Positions 12,501 through 25,179 of a stretch of DNA of 64,000 bases are shown here, piece by piece. Each line of letters begins with the position of its first letter. The first letter of the stretch is position 1. A program made the position numbers and the translations under genes. The stretch is from positions 82,288,155-82,352,154 of the forward strand of contig NC_134982.1 of the NCBI RefSeq assembly GCF_965638725.1. Direction: 5' to 3'. The notes beneath the pieces are model-generated. The model made no database searches. It saw only the letters and a program-made list of their open reading frames with translations, and had not been told where the DNA came from. The DNA comes from Aptenodytes patagonicus. Taxonomy: Eukaryota > Chordata > Aves > Sphenisciformes > Spheniscidae.

Positions 12501-15404
12501 AAAGAAAAAAATTACAAGCAGTTAACTATCCAAGAAAACAAGAGGGCTAGGAAACCAGAAAGCACAGTAAAAAACATGGTGGTATTGGGTACCCTGGGGA
12601 GCTGTGGGGATCGCTGATGGCATGGTCCACCCAGCCTCTTCACTTACGCTCTGACGCGCTCGTTGACTGAAGTGTGCTACAGGTACTGTGCGTTTACACT
12701 GTGTCCAAGATTAGTCACAGAGTCAAGGCCTCACTGAAAATCTTAAAGGGTGTTTAAGTCCGGTTCCAACAGAGGGAGTCTTAATTCTGGAATCGCAGAG
12801 AGCAGCTTTTCCAAAGTTCCCCCATAAAGCTGGGAAGGGGCTGCAAAAGTCGTTTTCGTTATGACTGGGGCTACTGCATTTACAAGGATAAGGGAAACCC
12901 AGGTTCAACATTGCTTCTGTGCCTGAACAAGGATTAGAATCCAAATCTCACAAATTCCCAGATGACTAAGCTACAAAATACCTAGTTGTAGAGATTCTCA
13001 ATCCATTTTCATATAAATTTATGAATACGAATTGACACAGAGCCTTTTGGATGAACACACAGATGAATTGTGATTATAATGAGGGAATTGTTTACACTCT
13101 AACGTCAGCCAAATAAATATTTTGAGGTTCTATTGCATGGAATAGCTCTAACATGAAACAAAGAAGCCAGCGCTCCGCTATAAGCTTTGTGCAAAATGTA
13201 CTTTCAAGGGGCCAAATTCAAGGTAAAATATATGAGTGCAATATCAACAGAACAGAAGGTCTGGCAATGATTTAAAGGCTAATACAGAGGGACATGTTGG
13301 CTTCTTGGTTGATGTTCTGTTCTGGAATTCTGTATTAGTTCTGGCATCCACATTTTAAAGTGATGTTGAAAAACGGGGCAATACAGAGAGAAAAATGATT
13401 GAAGATGTGAACTGATGAAATACTTCAGTTTTTCAAATATCATGATTATGGTGCAGACATCTTTGAAAAGTAAAAAAAAATCCAACTATTTAGATGTTTT
13501 TTTAATCTAGCGAAGAAAGCCAAAAAGCCCTACTCAAAGACACGTTCAGGTCAGTAACACAGCAGTTAAATGAAAACAACTGGAATGCACTAAAAGAAAA
13601 GGGTGTTTTCAAATCAGGCAGACTTGCCCAAGTCCAACTAGTTAGACTCAATTTGCACTTAACATAAAAGCAACTGGGTGAAGTTGTATGGGCTGAGCAG
13701 GACAGAGATGAGATCAGATCAGATAAATGGTTTAATCATCCCTTCAGGACCTAAACCTGATGAATTGTGTGTCAGGTGCCATTGCCTGCCTTCACACTAG
13801 AAACTAGAACTGCTGTCATCATTTCAAGACCATGAATAAATACAATTTTCAACATTTACAGAGACTATTTTCCACTTGAGGAAGGCTGTTTTCCAACATA
13901 CGCATTAAAATTCATGCAATTTCTCCTCCCAACTTGCTTGAGGGGATGTTTTGATTCCTGATGGATTTAATAGTCCCAGAGAAACATTAGGGTTTTTTTG
14001 GCCAGACCTAGCAATAAGAAATTTCATTTCAGTTCCTATGAGAAGAGTCATAAAGACTGACGTGATGACTGAAGATAAAATTCCAGCTACACTAGACAGC
14101 GGTCTGTTTCTTCCAAAAAAGACTGAGTCTGTAATTAAGTTCTGGACTGTGTAGTATTTATTACAGTTAATGCAAACATCTCTCAAACAGTATCTACGCT
14201 CAGCCACTGAACAGATAGGCAAAAACAAAGCTTTGAAAAAACCAAACCACCCAACAACAAACCAACCACCTTTACATAGTTATGCGACAGCTGAACTATT
14301 TAGTGTCCCAGTTATCTGGTGCTCCTGAAAAGCAATTGATCTTTCTTCGTAGAGTACAGTGGTATTTTATAAAACTGGAATTACCTTTAAAAAAATACAT
14401 ATATATTGAGTGACTAGCAAGGGGACACAGTAGATCAAAGGGATACAGGATCTAATCTTGCTGCCTGACAAACCTTTTCATCCTAACAGTTACATTCCAT
14501 CTGTAAGCACTGTACTAACATCCAGTAATACCCACTCCACACCTTTATTGACAGAGGGAAACAAGGAAACACAACTTTACTGCAAGATGCAGCAGTAAAC
14601 TTGTTACTCCCCCAACCCCTTCCACTGCAGAAGCCGACCCCGGTGACACACCGATTCGCCATGGCGCAGCCCCCTTAGCATCATTAAGGCTGTGACACCA
14701 GAGCTATAGCCACCCCCCTTCCACTGTTGGTGCACACAGCAGTGTCAGCTGCACCGGGGGACACAGAGCTCTCCTCCATGCTCTCACAGCACTTGCAAAC
14801 TATGTAGGCAGCAGAGCAAGCACTGGAGACCTCTCCCTTCTGCAACACAGCCTGCTTCCTTAGGTCAGAGCCCCAGTTTGCTCTGCGTTAGTATCATACT
14901 TGGACCCAAGCTTCAAAATCTTTACAGTTCTGCACAAGTGGCAGCATACGGTCCAGAAATTGTTTCGTGGGGCCCTCTTCACAACAGCTTTTGGGAAGAA
15001 GGGCTGAGGGGACAACAGCCTCAGAGGGATCTATCAGTCCATCTTGACAGCAGGACAGTCGCTACTCTAGTTACTAAGCTGCAGAAGCCTTCATGAAGGT
15101 GCTGGCAATCAACACCAAAACACCCTCTAATTCTATGAAGCAAACCTCTGCCCTTCCCAGCAGACAGCTGTGCTGCTCCACACAACACAAAGGTGAGTGT
15201 GGAAATGCAAGTGCTTTTCAAGCTCACCTGCTGGTTATAAAGATGCTCTGGCTTTCTTCCATCATTCAACAGCAAAGCATTTCTTACAGAAAGAAAAGCC
15301 AGCTGCCAACAACAAAAAAAGACAGCACGCCCCAACGTCTCTGAGGTATGTCAGTTGCAGATACACATTGAAAAAATCATAAGCCTTAAATAACAAGCAT
15401 AGAA
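9538..15404. other. Intergenic sequence between LTR copy 1 and RPS23
   Basis: Mostly unique AT-rich sequence. ORFs at 11335-11598, 11852-12220 and 13905-14228 (minus) have no recognisable similarity and are compatible with chance. A purine/pyrimidine-mixed, GC-richer patch lies at 14.6-14.9 kb. No RNA genes were recognised. Confidence 0.6.
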
Positions 15405-15422
15405 GTTTTTCCAATCAAGAAT

Positions 15423-15428
15423 TTTATT
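15423..15428 (-). terminator. RPS23: RPS23 poly(A) signal
   Basis: AATAAA on the minus strand about 30 nt past the stop codon. This gives the very short 3' UTR typical of ribosomal protein mRNAs. Confidence 0.85.
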
Positions 15429-15455
15429 GACAGCCTTGGCAAATTTAGTCTGAAT

Positions 15456-17440
<1,985 letters not shown>

Positions 17441-17461
17441 CCTTCCACCGCGGCTGCCGAG

Positions 17462-17480
17462 CGCGAAAGAGGGAGGCCCG
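17462..17480 (-). promoter_or_regulatory. RPS23: RPS23 start region with 5'TOP-like pyrimidine tract
   Basis: On the minus strand, about 25-40 nt upstream of the ATG, the sequence CCTCCCTCTTTCGCGC is a C-led pyrimidine tract. Vertebrate ribosomal protein mRNAs start at such a C and carry a terminal oligopyrimidine tract under mTOR/LARP1 control. The exact start base is inferred. Confidence 0.65.
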
Positions 17481-17745
17481 CCCGCTCCGCGCCGCCTAGC
17501 TGCGGCCGCGAGGCCCCGCCGCGGGCTGCCCGCGCCGCGCCTGACTGAAACTCCCGCCCGGCACCGAGCGGGGCGACCCGCCCGGCCCCGCCGCGGCGGA
17601 GGGCGGGAGTTCGGTCCCCACAGCGGCTGGCGGCACCTCGGTACCAGCGGCCGTTCGTCCCTGGTTTTAGCTTGTTTGGTCCGGCTTCTCTGGGAGTTAC
17701 CGACCTCGGTAGGGAGGGGGGCAGGCAGGGGTGCAGCGCGTCGGC

Positions 17746-19251
17746 CGCCTCCCTGAGGTGAGGCAGCGGAAGGAAGCTTCAGCTTCTCTGAGGAAACAGA
17801 AGGAACGGCAAGGTGCGAAGGACGCTGAAGTTCAGGTTGTCTTCAGCAAGTGGCGCTTGTGCGGCCCTTCTCCGTAGCATCAGGGATGCTTGCAGTGCTT
17901 TCCGTGCTCAAGAGAAACGGAGGATGACCCCCGCACTCGGAACAGGCATGGAGCGGGCTTGAAAGTGAGGAGGGCGTGGTGGCATGTCCCCCGTTTTGTG
18001 TGGGGTGGCCTCGGCTGCAGCTTGGGAGGCCCCTTTCTTCTGCCGCTTGGGGTGTGCTTGGGGCTCACCAAGCCCCTCGGTTCCTCTGCATCCTCATCGG
18101 TCGTGTGCAGCAGGCGCCTGCCGAGCTGCTCACAGCGCGAGCAAAAGCAGAAATCTCACGTACGGTGTATTTAGGGTGAGCGGGGAAGATACCAAGGAGC
18201 AATGATGGTAGCTGAGCCAGGATTTCTTACTTCCAACTTTTGACTTGAATCCCTGCGTTGCCCCTAACTTTTCCGTTGGATCTTCGCCAGAGTAAAGCCC
18301 TGTAACAGAAACAAGCATGTACTAATTTTGAAGGCTACCATTAGTCCATGCGGCCGAACTCTAGCAATCTGCAGATGGCAGCTGAGCAGGCGCAGCTGCC
18401 TCATTCATGCAGTCCTCTTCCAAAGAGAAAAGCCATGAACATTCACCTCCCTTTTTGGGATTGCTGTGAAGGGGCAGTAACTAGATCTAAATGTATCTTT
18501 ATTAACACAACCTGCGTCTACAGCTTAAATACAAAATACATACTTTGTTTATGCAGGGCTGTTTTTACATTCAGTCTGGATAAAATAAATAATCAAAAAA
18601 AGTTTAAAAAAAAAAATCAGAAAAACAGCCAACAAAAACCAGAAAACCCAGCAACAGTTTCAGGAGCAAACAGATTACTATTACAAAAAGCAATTCGTTA
18701 GAAGATGCAATTCCAATGTGGAGAATGCAATCGCTATTTGGTAATTTTAAGAACAGAAAAGTTAATCTTGTAAAAACACTACAGCTTTGCTTTACAATCT
18801 TAAGAGTATTAGGAATACTTAAAAAACTGACTAGGAAGGAAATTGATTAATAAATAAAATGAATATACTGTAACAAACTATGGCATTTAGTGCACAAATA
18901 CTCACTAAGACGTTAAGATCTAGGAAAGATGATTTGAGGTGATGCTACTGTAGGTTTTGCTGTTTCTTCTTAAACTTTAGTAGGACTTTGGGACATTTCT
19001 GTTATGACAGTTTTTCTTCATTTCACCATGTTCTTCAAAATTAGTATTGTTTGATCCAAAACCAAAGAGAAGTGCTCAGGTTTAGTTAGTGTCATCCATT
19101 GCAAAAATGTTCACTCGGACAGATCACCCAGTGTTTAATAACATGCAGAGGATGTATTTGTATATACAAACCATTTATTATGGCACAGAAAGGCATACAA
19201 AAATTATCAGATTAAAATGTTTATCAGTACTCTAGCTTGCACAAAAGGAAC
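17746..19251. other. Intergenic sequence between RPS23 and its broken copy
   Basis: The base composition falls from the GC-rich island shore to AT-rich DNA. An A-rich patch lies at 18590-18650. Short ORFs have no recognisable similarity. Confidence 0.6.
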
Positions 19252-19843
19252 TTATGATCTTGGTCTCTCCTTCTTGCCCTTGTACAAGGCCAACAGAAAA
19301 ACACTGGCTACTTTGACAACCTTGAACTCCATGAATGTCGCCAACAGCGTGACCCTTCCAACCAAAACCAGCAACCAGAATGTTGTCATTTTCCTAGAAT
19401 TTAGCAGTAACCAGATCGTTAAAAACAACTGTACTATTTAATTGGAATAACAAATAAGAATAAAGTCAAGTAAGGCTAACAACCAAGACTCGCTTCGGTA
19501 AATTTACATGCGTATGTGCGGCGGAGTAGCTGCACCCCAAGCCTGTTGAAATAGCCTCAAGTTGGAAAATTCGAGCTCAACGGTTTCACAGTCCGTGTTT
19601 ACTAACCAGCAGAATACAGTAGTCGTACACTCCCCAAAGTGTAGGGTGAGTAACACCGCTATTTCTGAGCGGTTGGACTGGGTCAGTTAACTTTATTGGT
19701 TTTGAATGCAGCTTATTTACCTCGATGAAGTTCAGGCAAGCACCGTTGGGAAGAAGGGCCGTTATTTTCCTGCCGTTCTGGATCAGCCAGACGCTAACAT
19801 GTTGCCAGATGGAAGAGTTGGGCTGCTTTGCTTCCGCGGGTCC
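19252..19843 (-). pseudogene. RPS23 partial duplicate, intron-containing pseudogene
   Basis: Two blocks match RPS23 exons 4 and 3 in the same order and strand, separated by a 327-bp intron with intact GT (GAG|GTAAAT) and AG (ATTCTAG|GAAAAT) sites. It is therefore a DNA-level duplicate, not a reverse-transcribed copy. The exon 4-like block (19252-19393) shows 11 substitutions over 142 aligned bases plus a 5-base deletion after codon Gly-Val of DIPGV, which shifts the frame and destroys the C-terminus. The exon 3-like block (19721 to about 19843) keeps EAKQPNS and CLNFIE but has many radical changes (for example RKC to WQH). No clear exon 1 or exon 2 was found; a weak PHAKKLLL resemblance to SHAKGIVL upstream is unconvincing. 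It cannot encode uS12. Confidence 0.93.
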
Positions 19844-20304
19844 ATCTGACGGAGGAGCAAACCGGTCACTGAGCAGCAGTTTCTTCGCGTGGGGCAGCTC
19901 CACAGTTAGTCGCTGCCGGCACCACGGTACGCAATGTGCCTGGCACGGATGCGGCCCCATCCGCGATGCTCCCGGCTGCAGGTGCCCCGCTGGGCTCTGC
20001 AGAGGCATGCTTGCAAAGGTGGCCCCAAGATCCTGCTCTCATGGGGTCCCTCCTCTCCCTGGCTAGGTGTTTTTGTGGTGAAATATCCCGAATTAGTAAC
20101 TCTGCTGGAAACAGCTGCCCGGGAGGACTGTTGGCATCTGGGTGGAAATGGGTTGTTTTCTTCGGAGAATGCCAGCACTGTTACATAAGCAATTCTAGAA
20201 TTAAATGCTTGGCCGAGCAGATAAATCCACCTGAAATCCCATAACTTATCTTAAAACTCCTGGTATAATCTGATCTCTAGCGTTGCCTGTGAAATCTGAT
20301 TTCT

Positions 20305-20645
20305 GATGTCCCGCAGAGCTGTAAAACGAGGGGCTCTGGGGTCGACCCCCTGCGGCCGGTCCCTCGCTCCCCGGCGCCCACGTCCCGCCTTCCCACCGCC
20401 CCCGCGGGCGGCGGCTCCGCTCCCCCGGCCCGGCGGCAGCCGCGCTCCCGAGCGGGCCGATCGGGCGGGGAACTACAGCTCCCGTCGTCCCTCGCGCCGC
20501 CGCCATTTGGGGCCCCTCAGGCCCCGCCCGAGGTGCGGCCCGCTGCCTCCGCGGCCCGCCCCTCCTGTGCCTTCCCCCCCGCCCCCGCCGTTTCCTTAGC
20601 GCGGCCCCGCCTGCGGGCGGGTGAAAGGCTTTCGGTGTTGCCTCA
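20305..20645. promoter_or_regulatory. Second CpG island, orphan or ATP6AP1L promoter
   Basis: About 340 bp of dense CpG sequence lie between the RPS23 copy (minus) and ATP6AP1L (plus). It contains ACTACAGCTCCC (20472-20483), matching the ZNF143-type ACTACAnnTCCC core, and CGCCATTT (20501-20508), the reverse of the YY1 ATGGC core. Such pairs typify TATA-less, often bidirectional housekeeping promoters. It could drive a 5' non-coding exon of ATP6AP1L about 4.5 kb downstream, or be the old promoter of the RPS23 copy. No coding sequence in it is recognised. Confidence 0.7.
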
Positions 20646-23600
20646 TGGGCCTGTTCCGGCAGGGAGAACAAAAAAGAGGAGGTTGAAGGAAAAAAAGAGG
20701 GAGAGTTAGGGCTTTGACTACCTTGTCTGGTACCTCAGAGCCTGTGGCTTTCCCTCACTTGAACGGCAAGTACTTCACAAAAGGCTGGTGGGTGTAAAAT
20801 AAACGAACCAGACCCTCTGGCTGCCACAGTTATATTCTCCAGGGGAGTGGAGGTACACGAGTGTTGGGACCTCCTTCCACGGTGGTAAATCTACCTAGTA
20901 ACACAGACTGAGCTTTTTTGTGTTTTTGTTTTTTTTTTTTTTTTTTGTGTGGTCTGTCCCGTCCCCCCCTCCCCTGAAGGTAGACCAAAAATCGGACGCT
21001 TCATTTGTGATCCAGTCTCCATCCAGACCAGCTGTGGTAGGGCCTGGAGTCTGTATGGATTTTTCTTGGGGTAGGATGGCATCCTTTGGAGTTGTGAGGA
21101 AGGGTGCAAGGAGCAGAAGGGAGGCAGGAAAGAGGGTGGTAACAGGATTAATTTTTGCATCATCCCAGCCTGCGTGGTGGAGATGAAGGCTGAAAGGCCT
21201 CCGGGCAAATTAGTTGCCCAGAGAGAGGATTTTGTTGGAACTGAGACAAGCTTTTTCTTGTCTTAATATATATTAAGGCCAATTTTCTGTCCGTGCTTCT
21301 GTTGCATTGTCAGTGCATTGTGAATATATCTGAATCAGAGGAACAATGCATGTCTCAAAGTAAAAAAAGAGTAATGACATATTAAGTGCTAGTACCTTGT
21401 ACAGTGGCTGATACCGCATACCTCAGCTGAGACATTATTTTAGAAAGCTGCTCAGTTCATGGTGACCGGCTATGTCATCTGAAGGTAGCTATAAACTGAG
21501 TTGAAAATAGATCATGCTGTTGTCCGCCTGAGGAGATGTTAGCCAAAGAGATAAATTATCCATCTTTAAAATTATGTCTGCAGTCTCATTCATTGCATGC
21601 AAACTCAGTTTGCGTATAATCATTGCAGCATCAGGCAGAACAGCTGTCATCTCAGGGTGTCCATCAACATTTATGTAACCATCCCATTTGACAAGGGGTT
21701 TGCTGGGCTGTGGTGACACATTCGGGGATGTGTGGGATGCCAGCAGTATCAACTGTCTAACCTATCAGTCTCTGATTGCTTCACAAACCTCACGAAACTG
21801 TGAACACTTACGCTGAATATAATTTCCAGCTGCTTTCTCAACTACCTTTTCTGCAAGGTAGATCCAAAAAAAGAGCAGTGTTTAAAGTACAGTAAGATCT
21901 CCTGCTGTGCCTCCTCCCTGGTGGTGGAAATGTCTGAACTGCCATGATACTAAGTAAAAAACAACAAAGTGGTAGCTGCTTTATCATCAAAGGACGAGTT
22001 TCTCATGAAGAGTAATAATGAGCAAAAACTTACTGCCAGAGGGGGAAAAAGATGATACTTGGCTACAAGTAAGATGGCTACACTTGTAGCCCACCACAGC
22101 CCATCGTATAGGATGTAAACAAAACTGTTGACTCCCCATTGACTTTGTCCTGCCGGACGTTCATCGGATGCCTTTGTGAAATTGAATGCGACCTCGTGTG
22201 TTCCATAAAACAGTGTGTGGGCTTTGCCCATGATCCTCTGTTCACCCTTTGTCCACTGTGTATGTATATAGTTGAAGCATGTGGCTGAGCAAGCTTTGTT
22301 TGGTTGATTTCAACATAAAACAGGCAAATGTACAACAGCAATTCGTCAACTGAATCACAAGAGCTCATCTAATCGTGCCCTTGCCAGGACTACTGCATGC
22401 AAGGCTCCATTCAAGTTTTCTTTTTAAACGTTAATGCAGAGATGGTGATTTTGTCATCATTCTTCACCAGAATGAAGTAAATGCTTAGGATGACTTCTTT
22501 GCTTTCAGTGGATCTCATTTCTTTCTAGATACCACGTGAGTCTGTTTATGCTTGAACCTCATAAAAAAGCAACATTTTTCAGAACTGTATCAAATGTTTA
22601 ATATTGTTATTGTTGTTATTATTACTATTAGCAGGTGTCAAGAGGTAAGGAAAGACTTTTCTTCATGCTCTTTGCTTCTACCATTATTTCAGATGATGAC
22701 TGCTGATTAGTGAATTACTATCAGCACCCATACTATTAGTGTATAGTGAGGAAGTCAGTATATTTTCACTGGTTTATACTGGTTTAACCTGTGTTAGCAG
22801 TTTGGTGTTACTTGTTTTCCTGGTTGTCTGCAAAAACCCCTTTGTTTCTGAGCAAATTGACATGTACTTTTCCCCTCTTTGACTATGTGAAACGGTGGTC
22901 TAAGAAGGCAGGTTCCCTCTAGAAATTGGTAGCACCATGGAAACACACAGGCTGGAAGTACAGTTAAAGGTACATTCTGTTGTCACAGAACGGACTACAG
23001 GACATTATCATGGATTCAACCTGTACTGACTTTAGCTGTGGGCTGCCATGTGTTGTTTGTACTACTTTCTCTCACTTTTTCTGCCCTCAAAGGACACGTT
23101 ATTTGTTCATTTGTGCCATAGTGGTTTGTATTTCAGCATTTTTATTTCTTGGCTTTTGCTCCCATGCTGATGAAGAACACTTAGAAGATAGCAGCACATG
23201 AATGAAATCTCAAGGCATCATCAGAAAGCCTGTCTGTGCCTTTTCCCCCCACTTATTTAGGAGGGACTATGGGTCAGGAGTACTGAAATGTTTAACAGGC
23301 CAGTGACATTAGTGGCTTTGCAGTTTTTAGCAAGGTGTGTGGCACTTCTGCCTCCTTCCAGGGCTGCTTAAAACTTTCAGCTGAGCTATGTCTCTGTACT
23401 AGTGTAGTGATTCCAAGTTTAGCATCATACATTTCTGGTGCTTCACAGAAAATTTAGAGATTATCTTCGACTGGTCCTTGTTTATCACTATGCTCCCTTA
23501 CCTCATTTTTCAAGCTGGGATTCTCACGTAAGTATCCATCTTCCTCCTTAAATTGGATAGAAGCAGTGCTACTGAGGACAAGCTGTTGAGTTTTAAGATT

Positions 23601-24805
23601 AGTCAATACGCTGTATCACTGAAAGAGAAATGAATTAAGATGGTAAATCCTTTCTAATAGTTACGATGCTAACCCCCCTATCTTTATCTGGTATCTGGAA
23701 TGCAATAGACAGGAGCTTTTAATCAGTGAAGTAGGGCTTACTGTGTGATCACATCAGCAGGTTGCTGACATCAGCTGCCGAACAAGAAAGCAGTGTGTGT
23801 GTGTGGGTTGTGCTTACATAGGTAGGTGTATACACACAGCTGTTAGCAGGAGCAGGTTGTGACTGATACTTAAGTGGAGAAGGGTGCAGTGTGACTAAAT
23901 GTCAGCTAAGTGCTGGTCTGAGCTTCCTTTCGAGAGTGAGCTGCCCACGCTGAAGGTGGGTACAAAGAACCCATTTCTGCCTGGGCCCCAGAGTTCCCTC
24001 CAGACTGATCACAGATCCATGGCTGTGTTCATGAAGGTGGCCAGACTGCATATGAGCGCGCTGCAGAGCACTGTTGTTGCACCTGGTCCACCAGTAAGTA
24101 TCTTGATTTCAGCTTTCCCAGTCCTGTGTAGACACTGCGAATGCAAGCTGCGGTTAGTGAGCAATGTGTGGAGAATGCATGTGGGTCATAGGGTCTGAGG
24201 AGTCAGCTCATGTGCCTTGCCCTCTTCTTTGCCATCATGAGCACAGCTGATGTATATTTTGAGAAGGCTGATGAGGACAGAACGTCTGCAGAAGAGGTAC
24301 CCATGCCTGCGACCCACCGTATCTTTTGAGAATGACCCGTCCCAGAACCAACCTGCTGTATTCACAGTGATGTGCATGCACCTTGGTGTCTCGGTCTGAC
24401 AGTCCAGAAACAGAAGCACTGTCATTTTGTGGGCATGTAACAACTGTGGTCTGGCTCAGAGTCACCTGTAAGTATAAAAACAATTGAGCCAGAAAGCTGG
24501 ACATGCACAAACTGAATTAGTGCTGAAGAAAGGAAACAACTTCCAAATATTTGACTTCTAAGCTTGCTCTGTCTGCTCTCAATCTGTAAAATGGGGATAA
24601 TACTATTACTCTGAAGGTATTATAAGACTTCAAAATACATGTAATTCTTTCTCTGGTTATCATACGGAAGGAGAAATTTCAGAGCTGTTTGGAAATAGCA
24701 CCTTCACCATTCTTTAAGGTTAGGGTTGAGTACAGATAAGAAGTGCTCTTCAGTGTGATTTTAGAGCCGGGAGAGACCATCTGATTTTATTTCTTTTGTC
24801 CTTAG
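20646..24805. other. Non-coding sequence upstream of ATP6AP1L (possible 5' intron)
   Basis: AT-rich sequence with a run of 18 T at 20929-20946 and a short TG run near 23796. No recognised genes or transposons. If the CpG island at 20.3 kb starts ATP6AP1L transcripts, this is its first intron. Confidence 0.5.
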
Positions 24806-25084
24806 CAAGCAGCTCACATCCTGGTACAATTTCCCCAGAATGTGTAATCTTTAATTCACAAGGAGGCTGGAACGTGCCAGTGGTAGGTGTCTGCCGTCAG
24901 AATAAATCTGAGCACGCGAAGAATTTCTCCTGTGGGTACCGGTGCAGCAATGGAGTGGCGAATCCCGCCCCCGGTTGGCTGGATCTGCTGCCCGTCACCC
25001 TGCCAGGCAGAGCGTGGGCGTCCGACTGCCCACTGGACCAGAGGAGCAGATGTCCTGGGTGTGGAGGGACTGGCTGTCTTCCCA
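24806..25084 (+). other. ATP6AP1L: Candidate ATP6AP1L 5' UTR within first coding exon
   Basis: A strong acceptor (pyrimidine tract TTTCTTTTGTCCTTAG) ends at 24805. If used, an upstream non-coding exon, perhaps from the 20.3-kb CpG island, joins here and the translation start lies 279 nt downstream. Several upstream ATGs are present in this stretch. Inferred. Confidence 0.4.
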
Positions 25085-25179
25085 ATGGAAAGAAACGCTG
25101 CTGTTAGGTTCCTACTGCTTGTTTTGTATCTGGGATTCGCAGTGTCTGTGGAGCAAACAATTGTGACAGTGGATGGCAG
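25085..25179 (+). CDS. ATP6AP1L: ATP6AP1L exon 1 (signal peptide)
   Basis: Starts MERNAAVRF, then the hydrophobic core and [11 protein letters not shown]. Donor GGCAG|GTCAGT leaves 2 nt. The start is preceded by CCCA and has G at +4. Confidence 0.82.

Noticed and set aside
19252..19843. The RPS23 copy as a second functional uS12 gene
   Set aside because: The 5-bp deletion shifts the frame before the C-terminus, exon 3 has many radical substitutions, and exons 1-2 are missing.
19252..19843. The RPS23 copy as a processed (retro) pseudogene
   Set aside because: An intron with intact GT-AG sites separates the two blocks at the parental position, and there is no poly(A) tail.
20246..20671. 141-codon minus-strand frame in the second CpG island
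   Set aside because: GC-driven open frame of low complexity with no recognised similarity.
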